From NCBI RefSeq assembly GCF_002087085.1, contig NZ_MWQY01000015.1:1-64000 (forward strand): a stretch of 64,000 nt of DNA, written 5' to 3'. Positions 36,592-45,500 of the stretch are shown here, in pieces. How positions within the stretch are numbered: position 1 is the stretch's first letter; every line of letters begins with the position of its first letter. The translations under genes were made by a program, and so were the position numbers. Below the pieces are notes generated by a model. That model was not told the origin of the DNA. It worked only from the letters and a program-made list of their open reading frames with translations, and searched no databases. The DNA comes from Marispirochaeta aestuarii. Lineage in GTDB: Bacteria; Spirochaetota; Spirochaetia; JC444; Marispirochaetaceae.

Positions 36592-38343
36592 ATGTCAAAT
36601 GCACGCATCCCTGTAAGCCTTTCGGAGGAAAACTATCATTTAAACAAGACAATCTACGTAAGTCTTTTATCGGTTCTTGTCGGAATCGTCGCCGGTTTCG
36701 GCGCCATCGGTTTCCGGTACCTGATTGGATTTTTCCACAATCTCTTTTTTCACGGTACCCTTTCATTTATCTATGATTCGGAGGTCCCCTTCGTCAGCCG
36801 CTGGGGCTTCCTTGTAGTCCTCGTTCCCGCGGCGGGGATTGCCCTGGCCAACTGGATCACCGAAAAGTGGGCACCCGAGGCAAAGGGACACGGGGTTCCG
36901 GAGGTTATGGTGGCCGTCATGGAGCATCGCGGTGTAATCAGACCTGTCGTCGCGCTGATAAAGTCCCTTGCCTCGGCGATCAGCATCGGTGCAGGAGGCT
37001 CCGTGGGCCGGGAAGGGCCCATTGTGCAGATCGGCGCCAGCTTTGGATCCACCCTGGGGCAGGTGCTGAAACTCTCTCCCCGGGAGGTAATCATTCTCGT
37101 GGGTGCCGGTGTCGCCGGCAGCATCGGGGCCACCTTTAACGCCCCCATCGGCGGCATCATCTTTGCCATTGAGCTGATACTTCCGGAATACAGCATTATG
37201 ACTATAATGCCCCTGGTTATCTCTTCAACCATAGCTACCCATATCTCTCTGCTGATCCTTGGAAACAGCCCTGCATTCACCCTGCCCATGTATCAGTTTG
37301 TCTCATCCTATGAGCTCTCCTTCTACCTTGTACTGGGTATTCTGGCAGGTTTTGTCTCCATAGGATTTATCGCGGTTCTGTACAGAACCGAGGACTTTTT
37401 CGATGAATTACCCCTCAACTCCACAGTCAAGGCCCTTGCGGGCGGATTCCTTGTCGGCCTGATCGGGTATGTCCTTTTTCTCCTCTTCGGGGAGTACTAT
37501 GTATTTGGTGTCGGCTACGCCTTTCTTACGGAGGTTCTTGCCAACAGTGTCCCCGTTGTACTCCTTCTCGCTGCGCTGCTGGTGGCAAAGATCGCGGCAA
37601 ATGCCCTTACCCTGGCTGCCGGTGGATCCGGGGGTATCTTTGCTCCCTCCCTTTTTCTGGGGGCTGCAGTGGGGGGAGCTGTCGGTCTGACGGTCAACTC
37701 CCTGTTTCCCGAACTGACGGCCAGCCCGTCGGCCTATGCGATAGTCGGCATGGCTGCGGTTGTAGCGGGAACCACGGGGGCGAGTCTTACTGCGGTTATC
37801 ATGATTTTTGAGATGACACGAAACTACGAAATCATGCTGCCCCTGATGCTGAGCGTGGTGGTCGCCCATTTTATAACCGCAAAATTCTACCGTGAAACCA
37901 TCTATACCAAGAAGCTAACCCGGAGGGGGATAAAGATACAGCTGGATAAGCGCATACCGATTTTCCGGACAGTTCGGCTGGGGGACATCATGAAGACCAG
38001 CTTTGTTTCCTGTTCGCCCCTCTCCCGGGTCGGGGAAGTATCAAGGATGATGCATGAGAAGGCCATCGGACTGCTTCCGGTGCTCGATGGACAGAATGTT
38101 GTGGGTACCGTGAGCTATGAAGAACTTTTTCGCTCGGGCTGCCGGAAAGAGGAGACTATCGAAAAGCTATTTACCCCGAAGGACATTACAGTCGATCGAA
38201 ACAGCGACCTTTATGATGCCCTGAACAGAATGAAGAAGGAACGTACGAACCTGCTGGTCGTGACGGATTCTTCCGGAGCAGCTGGATTTGTGACCCGCAA
38301 CATGATTATTTCATCCTACCTGGCAAAACGGGAAGCCCTGTGA
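36592..38343 (+). CDS. ClC-family chloride channel/transporter with CBS domains
   Basis: A 583-residue membrane protein. Selectivity motifs are GHGVP (residues 99-103, in place of the usual GSGIP), GREGP (139-143, with gating glutamate E141) and GIFAP (348-352). The C-terminal 130 residues contain a CBS pair (IMKTSFVSCSPLSRVGEVS and FTPKDITVDRNSDLYDALN) that usually bind adenine nucleotides. At the position of the E. coli internal proton glutamate the sequence reads FAIEL, with Leu195 where antiporters have Glu, if my alignment is right. That would favour a passive channel over a H+/Cl- exchanger. Confidence 0.92.
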   Translation: MSNARIPVSLSEENYHLNKTIYVSLLSVLVGIVAGFGAIGFRYLIGFFHNLFFHGTLSFIYDSEVPFVSRWGFLVVLVPAAGIALANWITEKWAPEAKGHGVPEVMVAVMEHRGVIRPVVALIKSLASAISIGAGGSVGREGPIVQIGASFGSTLGQVLKLSPREVIILVGAGVAGSIGATFNAPIGGIIFAIELILPEYSIMTIMPLVISSTIATHISLLILGNSPAFTLPMYQFVSSYELSFYLVLGILAGFVSIGFIAVLYRTEDFFDELPLNSTVKALAGGFLVGLIGYVLFLLFGEYYVFGVGYAFLTEVLANSVPVVLLLAALLVAKIAANALTLAAGGSGGIFAPSLFLGAAVGGAVGLTVNSLFPELTASPSAYAIVGMAAVVAGTTGASLTAVIMIFEMTRNYEIMLPLMLSVVVAHFITAKFYRETIYTKKLTRRGIKIQLDKRIPIFRTVRLGDIMKTSFVSCSPLSRVGEVSRMMHEKAIGLLPVLDGQNVVGTVSYEELFRSGCRKEETIEKLFTPKDITVDRNSDLYDALNRMKKERTNLLVVTDSSGAAGFVTRNMIISSYLAKREAL

Positions 38344-38364
38344 GGGGAGAAAGGAACCGGATTC

Positions 38365-38392
38365 AAAAAAAGGGGCCTTGAGAAAGGCCCCT
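38365..38392 (-). terminator. Terminator of the amino acid ABC operon
   Basis: A perfect 9-bp stem (AGGGGCCTT/AAGGCCCCT, four-base loop) is followed on the minus strand by a T-run. It lies 10 bases after the ATPase gene stop. Confidence 0.9.
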
Positions 38393-38402
38393 GACGCTCG
38401 TC

Positions 38403-39134
38403 TTAAAAGTTCATAACCTGCTGAAGGAACTGCCTGGTCCGTTCCTCTTTGGGGTCCGAGAAGATGACTTCCGGCGGCCCTTCCTCGATAATCTGACCTT
38501 CGTCCATGACGACAACCCGATGGGCCGCTTCCTTGGCGAACCAGATTTCATGGGTAACTACGGCCATGGTCATTCCGTCTTTGGCAAGGTCCGCCATGAC
38601 ATTTATTACCTCCCCCACGAGTTCGGGGTCCAGTGCGGAGGTGGGTTCATCGAAGAGCATAACCCCCGGGTTCATTGAGAGGGCCCTGGCGATTGCAACC
38701 CGCTGTTTCTGCCCCCCCGAGAGCATGGAGGGGTAGGCCTCCGCCTTGTCGGAAAGTCCGACCTTCTCAAGCAGTTCAAGTCCTTCTTTTTCGGCTTTGG
38801 CTTTGGGTATACCCTTTACCTGGGTGGGCCCTTCGATAACGTTGCCCAGAACCGTCTTGTGGGGAAAAAGGTGAAAGTGCTGAAACACCATACCCACGTC
38901 CCGGCGGACTGCATTAATATCGTGTTTTTTTGCGTGGATAACCCGGCCGTTCATGCTGATGCTTCCTTTCTGGGGAATTTCCAGAAAATTGATGCATCGC
39001 AGCAGGGTGCTTTTTCCGGAACCACTGGGGCCGATGATTACCACCACCTCGTTTTCCCTGATGGTAAGATCTATCCCCTTGAGGACGTGCAGGTCGCCGA
39101 ACCATTTATGTATGTTCTTCAATTCCACTACCAT
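38403..39134 (-). CDS. Polar amino acid ABC transporter ATP-binding protein
   Basis: A 243-residue ATPase of the GlnQ type. Walker A is [18 protein letters not shown], the ABC signature is [15 protein letters not shown], and Walker B is [14 protein letters not shown] with the switch His in VVTHE. It is the last gene of an operon in the order binding protein, permease, ATPase, overlapping the permease gene by 7 bases. It powers uptake of an amino acid, probably a polar one. Specificity cannot be read from the sequence. Confidence 0.95.
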   Translation of the reverse strand: MVVELKNIHKWFGDLHVLKGIDLTIRENEVVVIIGPSGSGKSTLLRCINFLEIPQKGSISMNGRVIHAKKHDINAVRRDVGMVFQHFHLFPHKTVLGNVIEGPTQVKGIPKAKAEKEGLELLEKVGLSDKAEAYPSMLSGGQKQRVAIARALSMNPGVMLFDEPTSALDPELVGEVINVMADLAKDGMTMAVVTHEIWFAKEAAHRVVVMDEGQIIEEGPPEVIFSDPKEERTRQFLQQVMNF

Positions 39135-39835
39135 ATTTTCCCCTGCTCCCTGCTTCCCAGAGCGAAGCGTTTTTCCGTTTTGCTGACAATGACATAGAAA
39201 ATGGTGGTCAGAATAAGATAGTAGATTGCCACGATTACCAGCATCTCCATGTATTTGAAGGACGACGAACCCAGCTGACGTCCTTTGAGGAGCAGTTCGG
39301 GAACCGTTACCGTACTGGCCAGGGATGAGTCCTTCAATGCTATGATGAACTGATTTCCCAAAGGCGGAATGGCCCGTTTGAAGGCCTGGGGCATGATAAT
39401 CCTGCTCATTGCCTTGGAGTGGGTCATCCCGATTGAACGGGCGGCTTCCATCTGGCCGCGATCAATTGACTGAATGGATCCGCGGAAAATCTCGGCTATG
39501 TACGCCCCGTTGTGGACCGCCAGGGCAATTACCGCCGAGGGGAAAGGAGGAATCGTTACCAGGGCTGTCAGTCCGTAGTAGATAATAAAGAGCTGCAGCA
39601 AAAGGGGAGTTCCACGGATTACGAATATGTATATTTGGGCGGTATACTGGAAAAAACGATTGTGGGATATCCGAAAAAGGGCCATTACAAGGCCGATTAT
39701 CATACCGACGATGATCCCCATGGCGGTGATCGTCAGGGTTACCGCAGCGGCCTCCCAGAAGAAGGGAAACCGCTTGACGATAATTGACAGATCCCAGGGA
39801 AACTTCGAAATCAGCGTGTCCAACAGATCAGTCAA
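39128..39835 (-). CDS. Polar amino acid ABC transporter permease (HisMQ type)
   Basis: A 235-residue permease with about five membrane helices and the HisM/GlnP signature [14 protein letters not shown]... of the family, and the [22 protein letters not shown] loop that docks to the ATPase. The start is a TTG at 39833-39835 with AGAGGA 8 bases upstream. A single permease gene is present, so it probably forms a homodimer. It lies 12 bases after the binding-protein gene. Confidence 0.93.
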   Translation of the reverse strand: MTDLLDTLISKFPWDLSIIVKRFPFFWEAAAVTLTITAMGIIVGMIIGLVMALFRISHNRFFQYTAQIYIFVIRGTPLLLQLFIIYYGLTALVTIPPFPSAVIALAVHNGAYIAEIFRGSIQSIDRGQMEAARSIGMTHSKAMSRIIMPQAFKRAIPPLGNQFIIALKDSSLASTVTVPELLLKGRQLGSSSFKYMEMLVIVAIYYLILTTIFYVIVSKTEKRFALGSREQGKIW

Positions 39836-39847
39836 TGGCGTATCCTC

Positions 39848-40615
39848 TTAAGGGTTGGTGATATTCTCGCCGTTAAACCAGCTTTCGCTTATTCCGGCCA
39901 GTGTTCCGTCCGCCCTCATTTCTTTCAGGATTCCATTGACCGTATCCCGGAGGGGGTCATCCTTTTGAAAGGCTATGGCGCATTCTTCCTTCCGCAGGAG
40001 CTCTCCCGCCAGGGTGAGGCTGTCCCCGCCCTGTATCTTGCTCATGGCATTCAGACCGACCACCCTGTCGGTAATTACCGCATCGAGGCGTCCGTTTATC
40101 AGCTCCATGAGGGTCTGGTTGTCATCCTCGTAGTATTTTATGCTTACACCGAGTTTTTCCGCATCCTGGGCGAAGGTGGTTCCGGTTACAAGACCTACGT
40201 TATGACTTTTTGTCAGATCCGCCGGGGAGCTTATCCCGGAGTCTTTACTTACGATCAGCTGGGCCCCGGAGTAGTAGTAGGGTTCAGAAAAGTCCACCAC
40301 CTGCTGTCGTTCCGGGGTAATGGCCATACTGCCGAGGATTCCGTTGTAGCGTCCGGCCCTCAGTCCCTCGATTATGCCGTCCCAGGCGGTGGTTACATAA
40401 TCGAGTTCGTATCCGAGACGCTCGGCAATCTCTCTGGCTACATCAACATCAAAACCGATGACTTCGTTATTCTCATTAATAAAGTTGAAGGGCGGATAGC
40501 CTCCTGATCCTGCAAACTGAATGACAGTCTCCTCGTCCTGGCTTCCACCGGAAAAAACAGGCATGGCAAGAACCAGCATCAGCAGAATCAGGATTCCGTA
40601 CACAGATCTTTTCAT
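39848..40615 (-). CDS. Amino acid ABC transporter substrate-binding protein
   Basis: A 255-residue family 3 solute-binding protein. The signal peptide (residues 1-21, ending AMPVFS) is followed by GGSQDEE, without a lipobox cysteine. The mature part shows the family pattern: YPPFNFINENNEVIGFDVDVA, GILGSMAITPERQQVVDFSEPYY and the later DAVITDRVVGLNAM. AAAGGAG precedes the ATG by 8 bases. It is the first gene of the operon. The ligand is an amino acid, probably polar, but the exact one is not predictable. Confidence 0.93.
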   Translation of the reverse strand: MKRSVYGILILLMLVLAMPVFSGGSQDEETVIQFAGSGGYPPFNFINENNEVIGFDVDVAREIAERLGYELDYVTTAWDGIIEGLRAGRYNGILGSMAITPERQQVVDFSEPYYYSGAQLIVSKDSGISSPADLTKSHNVGLVTGTTFAQDAEKLGVSIKYYEDDNQTLMELINGRLDAVITDRVVGLNAMSKIQGGDSLTLAGELLRKEECAIAFQKDDPLRDTVNGILKEMRADGTLAGISESWFNGENITNP

Positions 40616-40948
40616 GAATTTATCTCCTTTGCTTACCCCTGGGCAAGCTAAATATTTAGTATACGATATAATTTCTGAGTTGTATAGTCAAGGGTTGAGG
40701 TATTCCCTGAAAACAGACCCGGCAGGACGATGCCAATTCCTCTATTAGCTCTTCTTTATCTACTTGCTGTTAGAGGAATTATTTCTTTACTATTTTATTA
40801 ATCTCAAATACATGTCTTTTCGATTCTTATCCGGGGAGTATAAGAAAAGTATTGTGCAGACAGATGGTTAGTGTTCTAATATACGCGGGGTAAAAAAGTC
40901 CGCCCAACGAGGGGCGGACCGACAGAAGGAAAAGAAAGAAGACCTCTT
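40616..40948. other. 333-bp intergenic region between the ABC operon and putP
   Basis: The region holds a candidate minus-strand promoter for the ABC operon (TTGACT then TATCGT, 17 bases apart, around 40668-40697). It also has a 12-bp palindrome CTAAATATTTAG (40648-40659), a perfect 10-bp inverted repeat AATTCCTCTA/TAGAGGAATT (40735-40780, 26-base loop) and the putP terminator at 40892-40919. No gene is visible. Confidence 0.6.
40892..40919 (-). terminator. Terminator of the putP gene
   Basis: An 8-bp GC stem (GTCCGCCC/GGGCGGAC) has an A-run on the left, read as a T-tract on the minus strand. It lies 30 bases past the putP stop. Confidence 0.88.
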
Positions 40949-42412
40949 TTAAACTCTGACCTCGTCGCGGAAGGCGTCAAAAAGATCGGAAAAATCCTTC
41001 TCGTCAACTTTTACAAAATGGTTGACAATGAGGATTGCGGCAAAGTTGGCGATAAATCCCGGTACGATTTCGTACATTACCGCCCCGAGCCCCAGGCGCT
41101 CCCACACTACCAGTACCAGGGTTCCGGTGATCATTCCGGAAAGAGCCGCCTGCCACCCGGTTCGCCGGGAAAACAGGGCCATCAGGATGACGGGTCCGAA
41201 GGCGGCACCGAATCCGCCCCATGCGTAGGAGACCAGACCCAGGATCGAGTTATTGGGATTCAGGGCCAGCAGCATGGCCACAATGGAAATGAGAATGACG
41301 CTGATCCGGCCGATCGCAATCAGTTCGGTCTCCGTGGCCTCCTTGCGGATGATCTTCTGATAAAAATCTTCGGTAAGCGCGGAGGATGAAACCAGCAGCT
41401 GGGAGTCGATTGTAGACATTATGGCGGAAAGAATTGCCGCCATCAGGATCCCTCCCAGCCAGGGGGTAAAAAGCTCACGGATCATCAGGATAAAGACCTT
41501 TTCATGGTCCCCTCCGGCCAGTTCCCCGAACATGGGAATACCGACAATACCCACCAGAACCGCAAAAAAGAGTGAGAAGGCCACCCATACAACGGCAATC
41601 ACCGTGGACGCCGGGAGTTCCCTGATGGATCGGATACTCATAAAGCGGGCCAGAATGTGGGGCTGCCCGAAATAGCCCAGACCCCAGGCCATGGTGGAGA
41701 TAATTGCCACCAGCGGAAGCGCCGTATCCGGAATCAGGCTCCCCGAGATCCCCTTGAGGGACATTGCTTCCAATATGGGAGTACTTCCCCCGACGGAAAA
41801 GAAGGCTATCAGGGGAACAATTATAACCGCGACAAACATCAGGGAGCCCTGAAAAAGATCGGTCCAGCAGACGGCGAGAAAGCCTCCCAGGAAGGTGTAG
41901 AGTACGATAACCGCACCGCCGATAAGGACGGCCACCCGGTAATCGATACTGAACATGGATTCAAAGAGTTTTCCCGCACCTACCAGTCCGGAACTGGCGT
42001 AGATGGTAAAGAAAATAAGAGTGATAATTGCGGATATGATTCTTAAGAGCCCTGTGGGGTCCTTGAACCTTTCTTCCAGAAAAGAAGATATGGTCAGGGC
42101 ATTGGTTTTCTCGGTGAAAACCCGCAGTCTGGGAGCTACAAGGATCCAGTTGACGACGGTTCCTATAAAAAGACCGATGGCGATCCAGCTCTGGTTGATA
42201 CCGTAAAGATATACCGCTCCGGGCAGACCCATCAGGAGCCATCCGGACATATCGCTGGCCTGGGCTGAGAGCGCTGTGACCCAGCGGCCCATTTTTCTGC
42301 CTCCCAGCAGGTAGTCTTCGATGTTGGATGTTTTTTTATAAAAGTAGTATCCAACCATCAGCAGAAGGACAAAATAGACGAGAAACGTGGTAAGTTCTGC
42401 AACATTGATCAT
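40949..42412 (-). CDS. putP: Sodium/proline symporter
   Basis: A 487-residue sodium:solute symporter with about 13 membrane helices. It closely follows the PutP pattern: YYFYKKTSNIEDYLLGGRKM at the N terminus, AQASDMSGWLLMGLPGAVY with the conserved sodium-site residues, GGFLAVCWTDLFQG, and SAIMSTIDSQLLVSSSALTEDFY in helix 8. It imports proline with sodium, for nutrition or osmotic balance. The start at 42412 follows AAGGAAT by about 7 bases; the upstream frame to 42478 has no support. Confidence 0.92.
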   Translation of the reverse strand: MINVAELTTFLVYFVLLLMVGYYFYKKTSNIEDYLLGGRKMGRWVTALSAQASDMSGWLLMGLPGAVYLYGINQSWIAIGLFIGTVVNWILVAPRLRVFTEKTNALTISSFLEERFKDPTGLLRIISAIITLIFFTIYASSGLVGAGKLFESMFSIDYRVAVLIGGAVIVLYTFLGGFLAVCWTDLFQGSLMFVAVIIVPLIAFFSVGGSTPILEAMSLKGISGSLIPDTALPLVAIISTMAWGLGYFGQPHILARFMSIRSIRELPASTVIAVVWVAFSLFFAVLVGIVGIPMFGELAGGDHEKVFILMIRELFTPWLGGILMAAILSAIMSTIDSQLLVSSSALTEDFYQKIIRKEATETELIAIGRISVILISIVAMLLALNPNNSILGLVSYAWGGFGAAFGPVILMALFSRRTGWQAALSGMITGTLVLVVWERLGLGAVMYEIVPGFIANFAAILIVNHFVKVDEKDFSDLFDAFRDEVRV

Positions 42413-42574
42413 CAGTATTCCTTGTTTTTTGGAGTGCTCTATGCTACCTATTTTTTTTCGATATTGCAGCTGTGTCAATTACTTTTTCCCTATTGATCAG
42501 GCTTTTACAATATGAGATTATGCGCCAATACGCGTGGCGTAGGAATAATTTGCAAAAACTTTCAGGAACATGCC

Positions 42575-45500
42575 ATGGCCAGTCTTGGAATTAATATAGG
42601 CTCCACCAGTGTAAAGGCAACGATGCTGGAGGAGGGCCGGATTCTCTGGAGTGCGGTGGAACCCCACGAAGGGAATTTTATTGATACTCTTAAAAATATT
42701 CTGTCTACCCGGGGTGTGGAGGCAGGTACTCGAACCATCGCTACCGGGACCGAAGGCCGACATCTGGTAAATGTAAATTCGGTTATAGAACCTCTCTGTA
42801 TCGAGGCTGCCCTGGAGAGCCTCGCCCTGGAGGATCTGCGGGCTGTGGTTACCATGGGTGGTGAAAACCTGGTTGTCTATACCGTCGGGAATGACAACAG
42901 GATTATAACCAGCTTTACCGGTAATAAATGCTTCAGCGGTACCGGTGAATTCTTCCGGCAGCAGCTGGGCCGCATGAATATGCATATTGAAGACATCAAC
43001 ACCATTCCCCAGGAGAGCAGGGTGTGCAAGCTCTCCAGCAGGTGCTCGGTTTTTATGAAATCCGACTGTACCCACCGCCTGAACAAAGGAGAAGCCTCCA
43101 AAGGGGATATCGTACTTTCCCTCTCTGATGTCATGGCCGGCAAGGTAATGGATTTTCTGAAACGGGCGCGGGTCAACTCCGGCAAGGTGCTTTTAACCGG
43201 CGGGATAACCCTCAACCGCCATATAGTGGCTTTCATTCGGGAAAAGCTGCCCCAGGTCGAGTTTATTGTACCCGCGGAAGCCGGGTACTTCGAGGCCTAT
43301 GGTGCAGCCCTCGTTGCGCGGACCTCGGGATCCATGCTGCCGGAGGCCGCCAACCTTGTCAAGGAAGCCCGCGTGGCTTTCCGGAGATTTAAAAGTCTCA
43401 AACAGGCGGAGGAAAAGGTCACATTTATTCCCAGTAAGAAAGGTACAGTGCGGCCCGGCAGGGAGTACATTCTCGGTGTCGACGGGGGGTCCACCACCAC
43501 CAAAGCCTGCCTCATAGATGCGGAGACCTACGAGATCGCCGCCAGTTATTACGGACGTACCCATGGGGACCCGGTCAAGGCCCTGAAGAACTGCATCGTT
43601 GAACTGAAAAAGCAGATCCATGGGGCCCTGGGGGATGAAAAGCTGAATATAAGCCTTGCCGCCGCCACCGGCTCGTCCAGGGAGATTCTGGGGGTATTCC
43701 TGGAGACCCCGGGGGTGTATAACGAGATTATCGCCCATGCCGTGGGTACCACCTATTACGACGAAGATATCGACACGATTTTTGAAATCGGCGGACAGGA
43801 TGCCAAATATGTGTACCTGCAGAACAAGGTGCCCATCGATTACGCCATGAACGAGGCCTGTTCCGCCGGTACAGGGAGCTTTCTGGAGGAATCCGCCGCG
43901 GGGGACCTGAATATCAAGCGGGTGGAGGATATCGCAGAAATCGCTGTATCCGCCGGTCAGCCCCTGAAGTTCGGGGAACATTGTTCAGCCTTCATCAACT
44001 CGGATATCCGTAACGCCATCCAGCAGGGCGCTTCCCGGGAAGACATTACCGCCGGACTGATTACCTCCATCGTCTCAAACTACCTGAACAGGGTGGTTGG
44101 AAACCGCAGCATCGGAAAAAGGATCGTACTGCAGGGCGGGGTAGCCAAAAACCGGGCAGTGCCAATGGCCTTCGCAATGCTCCTGAACAAGGAGATCCTT
44201 GTGCCGCCGGACCCGGAACTCATGGGCTGTTTCGGTGTCGCCCTTCTGGCCCGGCAGAAGTACAGGGACGGACTCCTGGAGAAGGGTTCCTTTGATCTGG
44301 ATACAGTTTTGAACACCGACATCGTCTACGAACGGGAGTTCAAGTGCAAAGCCTGCGACAATTACTGTCCCATCAAGGTCCTCTCCGTAAACGGACACAA
44401 GTACATGTTCGGCGGCCGCTGCAACATGTACGCCAATATGCGGAAAAAGAAGCAGGTCGATGAAGAGCAGGTGCGGGACTGGGTGGAGGAGCGGAACAAG
44501 CTCCTCTTTGAAACCTGCGTTCCCGATCCGGAAAGCCTGGAAAAACGCCGGGATTATGTCGTGGGAATTCCCAAAGCCTTCTCGGTGTACAGTCTTAATC
44601 CTCTCTACCGCTGGTTCTTTCATGAACTGGGAATCGAGACCCTACTCAGCGAGGATGTCTCCGCTGAAGGAGCTGCCCGGGTGGAGAGCGCCTACTGCTT
44701 TCCTGCGGAGATTGCCCACGGTGCGGTCCAGGATATGTTGAATAAGGGGGCGGATTATATATTCCTTCCCCATTTCCGGGACCTGGAGAGTCAGGAAGAG
44801 GACATGCCCGGAAACTTCTGCCCCATAACCCAGGCGCTTCCTTATTATATTCAGAAGGCCTTCCCGGAGATTTCGGAGGATCGTATCCTGCGGCCGGTGG
44901 TCAGCCTGATGTACGGCCTGAAAAAAGCCGCTGATTTCTTTGTTCAGCTTGCGGTGGATCTCGGTTTTACCCCCGCAGAGGGGCAGGCTGCCTTTGACAC
45001 AGCCCTGGAGCATCAGAACGAATACTTCGCCCGCACCGAAGCCCTGGGCGCCGAGGCTCTTGAATGGGCCCGGGGTCGAAAAGAGCCGGTAATAGCCATC
45101 CTGGGCCGGCCCTACAACGCCTTTACCCAGGACGCCAATATGGGTATCCCCCGGAAGTTCACCTCCCGGGGCTATACGGTCATACCCTTCGATATTCTGG
45201 CGGCGAAAGACCGGGAGATTTTTCCCAACATGTACTGGTACTACGGCCAGCTGGACATGAAGGCTGCGGAGCTCCTGAAGGATGAACCGAATATCTATGT
45301 TACATGGATAAGCAACTTCAGCTGCGCTCCGGACAGTTTCATGCTCCACTACCTGAAGTGGATCATGGGAATAAAGCCCTTCCTCATCCTTGAACTGGAC
45401 AGCCATTCCGCCGATGCCGGGGTAGACACCAGAGTGGAGGCTTTTCTCGATATAATCGAGGGCTATCGCTCCAAGATAAAGGACATCCGGGAACAGCGTT

